Source: an uncultured Eubacteriales bacterium
Lineage (GTDB): Bacteria; Bacillota; Clostridia; Oscillospirales; Oscillospiraceae
Direction: 5' to 3'
Assembly: GCA_934597725.1 (NCBI GenBank)
Contig: CAKTSK010000023.1
Location: 1-29,946, forward strand
Length of the DNA: 29,946 nt
The notes beneath the pieces were generated by a model. The model was not told the origin of the DNA and made no database searches. It saw only the letters and a program-made list of their open reading frames with translations. This document shows, piece by piece, positions 23,503-29,946 of the stretch (its first letter is position 1; every line of letters starts with the position of its first letter). The translations under genes and the position numbers were made by a program.

Positions 23503-23610
23503 AATCTTTCTTCTTGGTTGCTTGAAATCTTTTTTTGTGGTAGACTAACGCCAAAGAGGAACACAGAATGGGAGCCGCCCCCTACGGTCGCCAACGGGGA
23601 CCAGGAGCCG

Positions 23611-23647
23611 AAAAAACGGGCCGGAGAGGGTCATTCTCTCCGGCCCG
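23611..23647 (-). terminator. Terminator overlapping the RHH gene 3' end
   Basis: CGGGCCGGAGAG (23617-23628) pairs with CTCTCCGGCCCG (23636-23647), TTTTTT on the minus strand. The stop codon of the ribbon-helix-helix gene (23631-23633) lies in the loop, so the last codons form one arm. Confidence 0.88.
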
Positions 23648-23846
23648 GGGTGGATGGCTCGCCCTGTTCCCCTTCCAGGGGGATGGGACCATGCTGGGCT
23701 TCAAACTGCTGGATACACTGGCGGATCAGATACAAAACCTGTCCGTTGCCCGAGCGCCCTTCGTAGCGGGCGATATAGTAGAGCTTGTCGTGCAGGGTCC
23801 GGTCCATCCGCAGACCCAGGTGAGCGGAGGGGTTTTTCTGTTCCAT
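23631..23846 (-). CDS. Ribbon-helix-helix (Arc-like) DNA-binding protein
   Basis: 71 residues. LGLRMDRTLHDKLYYIARYEGRSGNGQVLYLIRQCIQQFE (about 10-49) fits the Arc/MetJ ribbon-helix-helix pattern: a beta strand, then helix A, a GRS turn and helix B. The acidic Pro-rich tail ends inside the terminator. ATG at 23846 follows AGGAGTG. It is divergent from the small gene at 23971; the AT-rich 125-bp gap between them holds TACTTA half-sites that such a protein could bind. No partner toxin gene is recognisable nearby. Confidence 0.82.
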   Translation of the reverse strand: MEQKNPSAHLGLRMDRTLHDKLYYIARYEGRSGNGQVLYLIRQCIQQFEAQHGPIPLEGEQGEPSTPGRRE

Positions 23847-23870
23847 GATTGCACTCCTGTCCTTAAAATG

Positions 23871-23947
23871 TACTTATTTATAGATTTTATGTATTTATTT
23901 TAAGGAGAGAATGTGGTATCCTGTGTCATATATACTTAATGTAAGTA
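23871..23947. promoter_or_regulatory. TACTTA operator-like sites
   Basis: A perfect palindrome, TACTTA-atg-TAAGTA (23933-23947), and a single TACTTA half-site at 23871-23876 lie in the gap between the divergent RHH gene and the small gene at 23971. The region is markedly AT-rich. Binding by the RHH protein is inferred from proximity. Confidence 0.5.
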
Positions 23948-23970
23948 CAGAATATTTGAAAGAGGATGCC

Positions 23971-24255
23971 ATGAAAACAGCTTTTTTTGTCTATCGCCCC
24001 CGTCGCCTGGCAGATCTCCGGCGGCCCCACTCGCTGGAGGAGGAAAAACCGTATCACGTTTCCGGCATAGTGATCCTTTCGGCCATTGACTACGAGAATT
24101 TCACGGAGGATCTTTTGGCAGACCGCGCCTTCCTCGAGCGCGCACGGAAGGCAGACGGGTGCCTGCTGGTGAAAACAAGAAGGCAAAAGGATGGCCTGCT
24201 GGTCTATTGGGAAAAGGACCGCGTCACCTGGGCGGCCTATTATCCGGGGGAATGA
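23971..24255 (+). CDS. Small conserved-looking protein, possibly DUF6329-like
   Basis: 94 residues: MKTAFFVYRPRRLADLRRP, EKPYHVSGIVILSAIDYENFTEDLLADRAFLE, then GCLLVKTRRQKDGLLVYWEKDRVTWAAYYPGE. The pattern (basic start, Y-H-V-S-G, D-Y-x-x-F with L-A-D-R, and a closing A-A-Y-x-P) reminds me of small proteins carried on clostridial conjugative elements (DUF6329), but this is from memory and unverified. It is soluble, with no signal or span. ATG 23971 follows AAAGAGGATGCC. The divergent neighbour is the RHH regulator. Confidence 0.7.
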   Translation: MKTAFFVYRPRRLADLRRPHSLEEEKPYHVSGIVILSAIDYENFTEDLLADRAFLERARKADGCLLVKTRRQKDGLLVYWEKDRVTWAAYYPGE

Positions 24256-24337
24256 TGGGGATAGATATAACAGTGATTGGGCTGGGTGCTGTCTTGAAAA
24301 ATGCACAGCTTTATGATATAAAATCATCTATTTCTTG

Positions 24338-24364
24338 TTGACAAAGCAAAAAACATGGTATCAT
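24338..24364 (+). promoter_or_regulatory. Promoter of small membrane protein gene
   Basis: TTGACA (24338-24343), 15-bp spacer, TATCAT (24359-24364) with an extended -10 (TGG). The short spacer is offset by the TGn element. Confidence 0.55.
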
Positions 24365-24418
24365 TGAGACAAACAGGAAGAAAATTCCTGTCATGTTACA
24401 AGGAACGAGGTGGTCCTT

Positions 24419-24787
24419 ATGACACCCTACCGCGCAATGGATCTGATCAAGAACGGCATTGCCATCAGCTACCTGTTCTTCCTGGTGCTCTCCCTGTTCC
24501 CGCCGGAACCGGAGCTGGTCTCCTGGTGGTTCAACTACCATGTGCAGTATTATGCCATTCTGGTCCTGCCTCCTCTCCTGCTCTTCTGCCTGCTGCAATT
24601 TATCCTCGGGGCGCGGCTGGAAGCCCGGAACCAGGAGAAGCAGCCCTTCCCGAAGAAACGGCGTCTGGCCCTGTCGGCGGCGGTGTCGGTGCCTGCCTTC
24701 CTGGTGCTGCTGGGCCTTGAGCGCCTCTGCCGTCCCCTGCTGGACCAGGTCATGTTTGTGGTCTCGCAGTTTCTGGTCGGGGTGTGA
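24419..24787 (+). CDS. Small multi-span membrane protein, unknown function
   Basis: 122 residues with three likely membrane spans: about 12-28 (IAISYLFFLVLSLF), 42-62 (YYAILVLPPLLLFCLLQFIL) and 84-100 (AAVSVPAFLVLLGL), separated by a Trp-rich loop and a basic cytoplasmic loop (RLEARNQEKQPFPKKRR). No family recognised. ATG 24419 has AGGTGG 5 nt upstream; GTG 24410 would add three residues. It has its own promoter and a strong shared terminator, so it is an independent unit at the end of the accessory patch. Confidence 0.72.
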   Translation: MTPYRAMDLIKNGIAISYLFFLVLSLFPPEPELVSWWFNYHVQYYAILVLPPLLLFCLLQFILGARLEARNQEKQPFPKKRRLALSAAVSVPAFLVLLGLERLCRPLLDQVMFVVSQFLVGV

Positions 24788-24820
24788 CTGAGGGGCAGAC
24801 GGATTAAAAAAAGAAAAACC

Positions 24821-24861
24821 AAGGACCCGTTGCAGAACAGTTCGGTTCTGCAACGGGTCCT
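24821..24861. terminator. Bidirectional terminator between convergent genes
   Basis: An 18-bp perfect stem AAGGACCCGTTGCAGAAC / GTTCTGCAACGGGTCCTT with a 5-nt loop lies between the membrane protein gene and exodeoxyribonuclease III. The T-rich tail is strong on the minus strand and weaker on the plus strand. Confidence 0.92.
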
Positions 24862-24882
24862 TCTTGCTTGCCAAGTCAGGTT

Positions 24883-25647
24883 TCACACATCCAGCCCCAG
24901 CTCCACCGGGCAGTGGTCGCTGCCGAAGATCTCGCTGTGGATGGCGGCTTCCGTCACCTGGGGCATCAGCCGGTCCGAGACGATGAAGTAGTCGATGCGC
25001 CACCCGGCGTTCTTCTCCCGGGCGTGGAAGCGGTAGCTCCACCAGGAATAGGCCCCCTCCCGGTCGGGGTACTTGGCCCGGAAGGTGTCCGTAAAGCCCG
25101 CCGCCAGCAGGCGGGTCATCTTCTCCCGCTCCTCGTCGGTGAAGCCGGCGTTGCGGCGGTTGGTTTTGGGGTTTTTCAGGTCGATCTCCTGGTGGGCCAC
25201 GTTCAGGTCCCCGCACAGGACCACCGGCTTTTGGGCGTCCAGGGCTTGCAGGTGGGCCAGGAAGGCGTCCTCCCAGGTCATGCGGTAGTCCAGGCGTTTC
25301 AGGCCGTCCTGGGCGTTTGGCGTGTAGCAGCAGACCAGGAAGAAGCCGGCAAACTCCGCCGTGATCACCCGGCCCTCGTGGTCGTGTTCCTCGATGCCCA
25401 GGCCATAGGTCACCGACAGGGGCGGCTGTTTGGTAAAGACCGCCACGCCGGAATAGCCCTTTTTCTCCGCGCTGTTCCAGAACTGGTGGTAGCCGGGCAG
25501 CTCCAGGCCGTCGGCCTGCCCGGCGTGGTGCTGCAATTTGGTTTCCTGCAAGCAGAAGATGTCTGCGTCCAGGGCCTGGAAGGAGGCCAGGAAGTCCTTT
25601 TTCAGGCAGGCCCGCAGGCCGTTGACGTTCCAGGAAATGAGTTTCAT
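24883..25647 (-). CDS. xth: Exodeoxyribonuclease III (AP endonuclease)
   Basis: A 254-residue Mg-dependent nuclease of the exonuclease-endonuclease-phosphatase fold that cuts at abasic sites in base excision repair. Signature residues: WNVNGLRA with Asn7, LQETKL with metal-binding Glu35, the catalytic CGDLNVAH segment, WRIDYF and the C-terminal GSDHCPVEL. Length is typical (about 250-270, ExoA/XthA group). ATG at 25647 follows GAGAGGACCC. It lies just downstream of the mrp terminator on the same strand, so it needs read-through or a very compact promoter. Confidence 0.96.
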   Translation of the reverse strand: MKLISWNVNGLRACLKKDFLASFQALDADIFCLQETKLQHHAGQADGLELPGYHQFWNSAEKKGYSGVAVFTKQPPLSVTYGLGIEEHDHEGRVITAEFAGFFLVCCYTPNAQDGLKRLDYRMTWEDAFLAHLQALDAQKPVVLCGDLNVAHQEIDLKNPKTNRRNAGFTDEEREKMTRLLAAGFTDTFRAKYPDREGAYSWWSYRFHAREKNAGWRIDYFIVSDRLMPQVTEAAIHSEIFGSDHCPVELGLDV

Positions 25648-25674
25648 AGAGGGTCCTCTCTTTCGTTCGGCGGC

Positions 25675-25709
25675 AAAAAACCGGCGGGGCGAGTATCTCG
25701 CCCCGCCGG
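25675..25709 (-). terminator. Terminator of mrp-like gene
   Basis: A perfect 13-bp stem CCGGCGGGGCGAG / CTCGCCCCGCCGG with a 3-nt loop and TTTTTT on the minus strand, 18 bp after the mrp stop codon. Confidence 0.95.
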
Positions 25710-25726
25710 TGCGGTTGGATCTGGGC

Positions 25727-26560
25727 TCAGCCCTTCTCGTGGGCCAGGATGGCCTCGGCCACCGGCTCCAGATAGTTCTTCTCGAGGGACTCCATGGCGC
25801 CCTGGTCCATGGCCTCGGCCATGGCGGGGTCCATGGGGATGCGGGCCAGCACCTTCACGTTCAGCTCGTTGGCCACCTGCTCCAGGTTGCTCTGGCCGAA
25901 GATATAGTGCTTTTCGCCGCAGGAGGGGCACTGGAAATAGCTGTAGTTTTCCACCACGCCCAGGATGGGCTTGTTCATCATCTCGGCCATCCGCACGGCC
26001 TTGGTGACGATGAGGGAGACCAGATCCTGGGGCGAGGTGACCACCACGATGCCGTCCACGGGGATGGACTGGAAGACGGTCAGGGGCACGTCGCCGGTTC
26101 CGGGGGGCATGTCGATGAACAGATAGTCCAGCTCGCCCCAGCGCACGTCGGTCCAGAACTGCTTGACCACGTTGCCCAGCAGGCTGCCGCGCCACACGAC
26201 AGGATCGCCCTTGTTCTCCAGCAGCAGGTTCAGGGAGATGACCTTGATCCCGCCGGGGGTCAGCTCGGGCAGGATGCTCTCCCCGTCGCCCATGGCGCGG
26301 GAGTCCAGGCCGTAGGCCATGGGGATGGAGGGGCCGGTGATATCTGCGTCCATGACGCCCACCCGGAAGCCCTGCTTGGCCATGGCGGCGGCCAGGGCGG
26401 CGGTGGTGGAGCTCTTGCCCACGCCGCCCTTACCGGACATGATGGCGTAGACGTGCTTGATGGAGGAATCCTTATTCAGGGGGGCGATGAGATCCTTGGC
26501 ATCTACGTGCTCACAGCTGGAGCCGCAGGTGCTGCAATCATGGGTACATCCTTCAGACAT
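25727..26560 (-). CDS. mrp: Mrp/NBP35-family iron-sulfur carrier ATPase
   Basis: A 277-residue P-loop ATPase that holds and delivers Fe-S clusters. The N-terminus has four cysteines (Cys5, 9, 12, 16), an NBP35-like cluster motif absent from many bacterial Mrp proteins. The deviant Walker A is SGKGGVGKSS (42-51), followed by MDADITGPSIP, a hallmark of the family. FIDMPPGTGD is Walker B, and FQCPSCGEKHYIFG carries the CPxC pair that bridges a cluster between subunits. The ATG follows GGAAAGGAAG. Minus-strand neighbours are a P-loop kinase upstream and exodeoxyribonuclease III downstream. Confidence 0.92.
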   Translation of the reverse strand: MSEGCTHDCSTCGSSCEHVDAKDLIAPLNKDSSIKHVYAIMSGKGGVGKSSTTAALAAAMAKQGFRVGVMDADITGPSIPMAYGLDSRAMGDGESILPELTPGGIKVISLNLLLENKGDPVVWRGSLLGNVVKQFWTDVRWGELDYLFIDMPPGTGDVPLTVFQSIPVDGIVVVTSPQDLVSLIVTKAVRMAEMMNKPILGVVENYSYFQCPSCGEKHYIFGQSNLEQVANELNVKVLARIPMDPAMAEAMDQGAMESLEKNYLEPVAEAILAHEKG

Positions 26561-26629
26561 GATGAGACTTCCTTTCCTTGTTGTAAATGGATGGTCGGGA
26601 CAAACGGGCCTCAGGGGCCCGGTGTCAAC

Positions 26630-27568
26630 TCAGGTATAATCATAAATGCCGCCGCCGATAAACTCCCGGATGAGAGAGGCGGGAGGGACAATGGCGGGGT
26701 CGATGGGCAGGAAATGGGAAAAGCCCTGGATCAGCTCCAGCAGCTCGCTCCGGCGGGCGTTCTCCTCCGGCACGGCCTCCAGCAGGGGCATGGCGTAGTT
26801 CTTCATCACCGACACCTCATAGGGCAGGGAGGAGTCGAAGATGTAGTTGGCCCGGTGCTTGAAGGGCGAGATATAGAGCTTTTCGCCCCGGCGCACGTTG
26901 GCCCACATCTCCAGGGTCTCGTCCACGCCGGTGCCCCGGAAGTTGTGGTCCCGCACGGCCCGGCGGGTCAGGCGCATCCAGGTGCCCTTGAAGCGCAGGT
27001 CCTCCCCTTCCAGCACGTCGGACCGGGCGGAGATGTACAGGCAGGTGGCGGCGGGGTTGCGCCCGGCGCAGTCGTCGTTGAGGGCGTGGATGCCCTCGAA
27101 AATGGCGATCTCGTTCTTGCCCAGGCGCAGGGGGGTGCCCATCTGGTCGTTTCGCATCTGGCGGGCGAACTCAAACTTGGGCACCACGATGGTCTGTCCC
27201 TTGGACAGGCGAGCGAAGTGGGTGTTGAGCAGGTCCATGTCCATGCACAGGGGGGACTCGAAGTCCACCAGCCCGTCGCTGGTGCGGGGGGCCGTTTTGG
27301 GGTCCAGGGTTTTGAAGTAGTTGTCCATGGAGATGGTGTGGGAGAGCACGCCCCGGCGCTCCAATTCCTCCTCGATCTTCAAGGCGGTGGTGGTCTTCCC
27401 CGACCCGGAGGGGCCGGAGAGCAGAACGATGGGGCTGTTGGGGAGGTTGGCCAGGATGGCGTCGGCCGCCTGGCGGACCTTTTGGGTGTACTGGTCGTCG
27501 CACTCCTCCAAGAAGCCGGCCACATCCTGGTCGATGCGGCGGTTGATCTCCTGCAACTGATAGGACAT
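26630..27568 (-). CDS. Uridine kinase-like P-loop nucleoside kinase
   Basis: 312 residues of the PRK/uridine kinase family. Walker A is GPSGSGKTT (52-60) in VLLSGPSGSGKTTTALKIEEEL. SMDNYFKTLDP matches the substrate-proximal SxDxFY-type motif of uridine kinases. DFESPLCMDMDLL and AIFEGIHAL (lid and Walker B region) follow. It is longer than classic Udk (about 210) through N- and C-terminal helical additions, as in the clostridial uridine-kinase-like proteins that carry an extra TGS-type domain, absent here. ATG 27568 is supported by GGAGG 7 nt upstream. The substrate is unproven. Confidence 0.85.
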   Translation of the reverse strand: MSYQLQEINRRIDQDVAGFLEECDDQYTQKVRQAADAILANLPNSPIVLLSGPSGSGKTTTALKIEEELERRGVLSHTISMDNYFKTLDPKTAPRTSDGLVDFESPLCMDMDLLNTHFARLSKGQTIVVPKFEFARQMRNDQMGTPLRLGKNEIAIFEGIHALNDDCAGRNPAATCLYISARSDVLEGEDLRFKGTWMRLTRRAVRDHNFRGTGVDETLEMWANVRRGEKLYISPFKHRANYIFDSSLPYEVSVMKNYAMPLLEAVPEENARRSELLELIQGFSHFLPIDPAIVPPASLIREFIGGGIYDYT

Positions 27569-27651
27569 TGTAATGCCTCCTTCCAAAAACGTCAAGGAAC
27601 TAAGTCACCAATGGGACAAATTTTGGGGAAAAAGCCGGAGAATTTTCAGGC

Positions 27652-29109
27652 TCACCAGGTCCAGGCGGCCTTTTCTGCCCGCAGCTGGGGCAGCTGGCGC
27701 AGGTATTCCTGGGGGTATTTGGGGTTGGCGGCCCGGCGGACGGTCCCCTCCCCCACAAACTTGGTCACGCCGCCCGCCCCCAAAGAGAGGACGGTGTGCA
27801 GCTCTTCCATCATGCAGATATTGTATTCGCTGGCCCAGCCGGGCTTGCACCAGCCCACGTTCTCAAAGCCGCCGGACATGAATTTCTGCCGGTAGAGGTA
27901 GTAGGGCACATAGCCCGCCCGGTCCAGGGCGTCCCAGGCGAAGTCCAGCATGGCGGCCACGGTGGGGCCGTCGGGCAGGGGGGTGTCCTCCTGGCGCAGG
28001 CGGGCGCCCCGTTTCAGGGCCAGGGTGTGGACGGTGATGTTCTCCGGGTCCAGGGCGATGACCTCTTCCACCGTGGCCCGGAAGCCGGCCAGGGTGTCGG
28101 CGGGCAGGCCGGCGATGAGGTCCATGTTGATGGCCCCCACGTCCACCTGCCGGGCCAGGGCGTAAGCCTCCCGGATCTGCTGGGCGCTGTGGCTGCGGCC
28201 GATGGCGGCCAGGACCTGGTCGGACATGGTCTGGGGGTTGACGGAGATCCGGTTGGCCCCGCCTGCCCGGAGGGCCAGCAGCTTTTCCCGGGTGATGGTG
28301 TCCGGCCGGCCGGCCTCCACGGTGAACTCTGCCCGGGGGTCCAGGGCGAAGGCGGTCCGCAGGTGGTCCAGCAGGCGGGCCAGCTGGGGGGCGTCCAGGG
28401 TGGTGGGGGTGCCGCCGCCCAGATAGACCGTCCGCACGGTCCGGCCTGCCGCCCGCAGGGCGGCGGCAGCGGCGTCGATCTCCTCGTCCAGGGCGTCCAG
28501 ATAGGCGGGGATGAGCCGGTTGGCGGAGCCGGAGGAGGAGATAAAGGAGCAATAGGCGCACCGGGTGGGACAGAAGGGGATGCCCACATAGAGGGAGACC
28601 TCCTGGGGCAGCAGGCGCGCCTTGACGGCCAGACTGGCCTGGGCGCAGTCCACCGCCAGCCGGCGGCGCAGGGGGGAGACCCGGTACTGGTCCCGCAGCA
28701 TGGCCTCTGCCTGCCGGGGCGTGGCGCCGGCCTCCAAGGCCCGGGTGGGCAGCTTTACCGGCCGCACGCCGGAGAGCATCCCCCAGGGCGGCTCAGCGCC
28801 CAGGCAGTCCACAGCGGCCAGATAGAAGGCCCGCTGGAGGGTGCGCCGGGTCAGGCGGGTGGTCACCACGGGGTCGTCCGGGGGCAGGTCGGCCACGGCC
28901 ACCCGGCACTGGCGGGTGTAGGTCTGTCCGTCCCGGCGGAGCACGGCCCGGGCGGTGGCCCAGGTGGTTCCCCGGGAAAAGGAGAGGCAAAGCTCGTTGT
29001 CCCCGCCGGGGGGCGTGGTGGGGTAGACCGGCCGCTCCTGGGGAAAGAGGGTGAGCAGGGTCTGCTCCACGGCGTATTTTTCCTGGTGGCCGGAGAAGAA
29101 GAGGTTCAT
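27652..29109 (-). CDS. hemZ: Coproporphyrinogen III dehydrogenase-like radical SAM protein HemZ
   Basis: A 485-residue radical SAM enzyme of the oxygen-independent coproporphyrinogen oxidase group (HemN/HemW/HemZ). The cluster motif is CPTRCAYCSF with Cys180, Cys184 and Cys187, followed by YLGGGTPTTL (SAM contact) and GLPADTLAGF. The N-terminal domain of about 170 residues and the C-terminal YYLYRQKFMSGGFENVGW block are features of HemZ rather than HemW. ATG 29109 overlaps the stop of the upstream hydrolase gene (ATGA), implying coupling. No other haem biosynthesis genes are in view, so a true haem role in this anaerobe is uncertain. Confidence 0.9.
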   Translation of the reverse strand: MNLFFSGHQEKYAVEQTLLTLFPQERPVYPTTPPGGDNELCLSFSRGTTWATARAVLRRDGQTYTRQCRVAVADLPPDDPVVTTRLTRRTLQRAFYLAAVDCLGAEPPWGMLSGVRPVKLPTRALEAGATPRQAEAMLRDQYRVSPLRRRLAVDCAQASLAVKARLLPQEVSLYVGIPFCPTRCAYCSFISSSGSANRLIPAYLDALDEEIDAAAAALRAAGRTVRTVYLGGGTPTTLDAPQLARLLDHLRTAFALDPRAEFTVEAGRPDTITREKLLALRAGGANRISVNPQTMSDQVLAAIGRSHSAQQIREAYALARQVDVGAINMDLIAGLPADTLAGFRATVEEVIALDPENITVHTLALKRGARLRQEDTPLPDGPTVAAMLDFAWDALDRAGYVPYYLYRQKFMSGGFENVGWCKPGWASEYNICMMEELHTVLSLGAGGVTKFVGEGTVRRAANPKYPQEYLRQLPQLRAEKAAWTW

Positions 29110-29723
29110 CGCAGGGCTTCCCGGACGAAGGGGTTGTGGGCCCGCTCGGCGTCCAGGGAGGTGGTCCCCTCGTGGCCGGGGCAGACCCGGAGGTTGCCTT
29201 CCAGGCTCACCAGCCGCTTGAGGGAGCGGAGGATCTCCCGGTAGCTGCCGCCCACGAAGTCGGTGCGGCCGCAGGAGCCGGCGAAGAGGGTGTCCCCGGC
29301 GAAGAGGACGTCGCCCACCCGGAAGGTCAGGGACCCGGGCGAATGGCCGGGGGTGTGGAGGACCTGGATGGTGGTGCCGGCGAAGGGCAGGGTGTCCCCT
29401 TCCTTTACGGGGTGGATGCCTTCCACCTCGGGCAGGAGCATGTATTGGTCCCCGGCGCGGTTCCAGTTGACCTCTTTCTCGTGGACGTAGACGGGGGTGC
29501 CGGGCCATTTCTCCAGCAGGCCGGGCACGCCCAGCACATGGTCGAAGTGGCCGTGGGTGATGAGGATCATGGACAGGGAGAGGCCGTCCTGGCGGATGGC
29601 CTGGTCGATGTCGTCGGGCTGGTCGCCGGGATCGACGACCACGCAGGTCTTGGTCTCGGGGTCTTCCAGCAGGTAGCAGTTGGTGCCGATCTGGCCGACC
29701 GGCATACGTTTGATTTGCAGCAT
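29106..29723 (-). CDS. MBL-fold hydrolase, glyoxalase II-like
   Basis: A 205-residue metallo-beta-lactamase-fold protein. Metal ligands: THGHFDH (His57, His59, Asp61, His62), His127 in HTPGHSPGS, Asp144 in FAGDTLF and His184 in CPGHEG. The pattern fits the short YcbL/GloB-like class that splits thioesters such as lactoylglutathione; clostridia usually lack glutathione, so the real substrate is unknown. AGGTGA precedes the ATG. It overlaps hemZ by 4 bp, an association familiar in clostridia. Its upstream region is the right-hand hairpin array. Confidence 0.9.
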   Translation of the reverse strand: MLQIKRMPVGQIGTNCYLLEDPETKTCVVVDPGDQPDDIDQAIRQDGLSLSMILITHGHFDHVLGVPGLLEKWPGTPVYVHEKEVNWNRAGDQYMLLPEVEGIHPVKEGDTLPFAGTTIQVLHTPGHSPGSLTFRVGDVLFAGDTLFAGSCGRTDFVGGSYREILRSLKRLVSLEGNLRVCPGHEGTTSLDAERAHNPFVREALR

Positions 29724-29738
29724 AAGTCACCTCAGTTT

Positions 29739-29946
29739 CTCCCGCCGGGCGGGAGGGTGTGTTTCGTTGTTGTGTGTGGTCCGCCGGGACCATGGGGGCC
29801 TGCCGCCAGGCAGGCAAAGGGGAGACCAACGCCGTTGGTCCAAGGGGGCCAACTGACCGCGTCAGTCTCAAGAGCCGCCGTTCCCAACGGCGTAAGATAG
29901 TGCCTGTCATACAGGCAAGAGATTCGGAGTATCCCACTCCGTGGGG
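29739..29946. repeat. Array of eight short hairpins, cut by right window edge
   Basis: Hairpins: 29739-29755 (CTCCCG), 29777-29792 (TGGTCC), 29798-29815 (GCCTGC), 29824-29840 (GACCAAC), 29852-29866 (ACTGAC), 29876-29892 (CGCCGTT), 29901-29917 (TGCCTGT), 29925-29941 (CGGAGT); each left arm has an exact complementary right arm. Loops are 3-6 nt. Starts are 38, 21, 26, 28, 24, 25 and 24 nt apart. Spacers after the second hairpin are short and mostly purine-rich. Stem sequences differ from one hairpin to the next, so structure rather than sequence is repeated. The last 50 bp match the left window edge. Confidence 0.85.

Noticed and set aside
23568..23903. Plus-strand frame of 111 codons with AGAGG before its ATG
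   Set aside because: It is antisense to the RHH gene and reads through its terminator; the RHH reading has clear domain logic.
23631..24255. Toxin-antitoxin pair (RHH protein plus the 94-residue protein)
   Set aside because: The genes are divergent rather than an operon, and the 94-residue protein lacks any toxin fold signature I recognise.
29739..29946. CRISPR array
   Set aside because: The hairpins do not share a constant repeat, spacers are only about 7-11 nt, and no cas gene is present.

Overview
ORGANISM. The DNA is GC-rich and nearly all of it is coding. It carries a butyryl-CoA:acetate CoA-transferase of the gut butyrate-producer type, Firmicutes-style partition and nucleoid-occlusion genes (noc, soj, spo0J) with perfect parS sites, hemZ, a BMP-type purine ABC transporter, and AGGAGG-type ribosome binding sites. 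Together these suggest an anaerobic gut clostridium of the Oscillospiraceae (Flavonifractor/Pseudoflavonifractor-like). This is inferred from gene content; no 16S or other taxonomic marker is present. Noc, Soj and Spo0J with parS usually lie near the replication origin, so the window is probably origin-proximal, although dnaA and DnaA-box clusters are not here.

LAYOUT. (1) 1-1290: a hairpin array cut by the window edge, a small lipoprotein gene, and a degenerate copy of a structured repeat. (2) 1291-7219, minus strand: a purine salvage and uptake operon, xpt, then a BMP lipoprotein, then ATPase, permease, permease. Its BMP-ATPase gap holds a terminator and a full copy of the structured repeat. 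(3) 7463-8951, plus: a butyryl-CoA:acetate CoA-transferase gene with a strong promoter and a hairpin-rich leader. (4) 9124-12334, plus: chromosome partition cassette noc - parS - soj - spo0J - membrane coiled-coil protein - parS. (5) 12366-16780, plus: serS with a duplicated 3' end, mscL, a small membrane protein, rsmG, an orphan MinD-like ATPase, and an MgsA homologue lacking key catalytic residues. (6) 17074-21877, plus: hisS, three tandem divergent paralogues of unknown function, aspS. (7) 22103-24861: an AT-richer accessory patch with two XRE repressors, a ribbon-helix-helix protein, two small unknown genes and several operator-like palindromes. (8) 24883-29723, minus: exodeoxyribonuclease III, Mrp/NBP35 ATPase, a uridine-kinase-like P-loop kinase, HemZ and an MBL-fold hydrolase. 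A second hairpin array runs off the right edge.

MOST UNUSUAL CONTENT. Two kinds of structured non-coding DNA recur. First, arrays of short, mostly perfect hairpins (stems 4-10 bp, mostly 5-7; loops 3-6 nt) spaced about 24 nt apart lie at both window edges, and a related hairpin-rich block separates a 103-bp duplication of the serS 3' end. Second, an element of about 207 bp is present in three full copies and one degenerate copy. It is symmetric: two hairpins, a long interrupted stem with a variable head of about 60 nt, then two hairpins. One base pair of the head-closing helix covaries between copies. Neither resembles a coding gene, tRNA, known riboswitch or CRISPR array. Other points are a parS site built into a terminator-like palindrome, an MgsA homologue lacking the GGDQQ aspartate, the paralogue trio between hisS and aspS, and a repressor-controlled promoter that points antisense into a neighbouring regulator gene.
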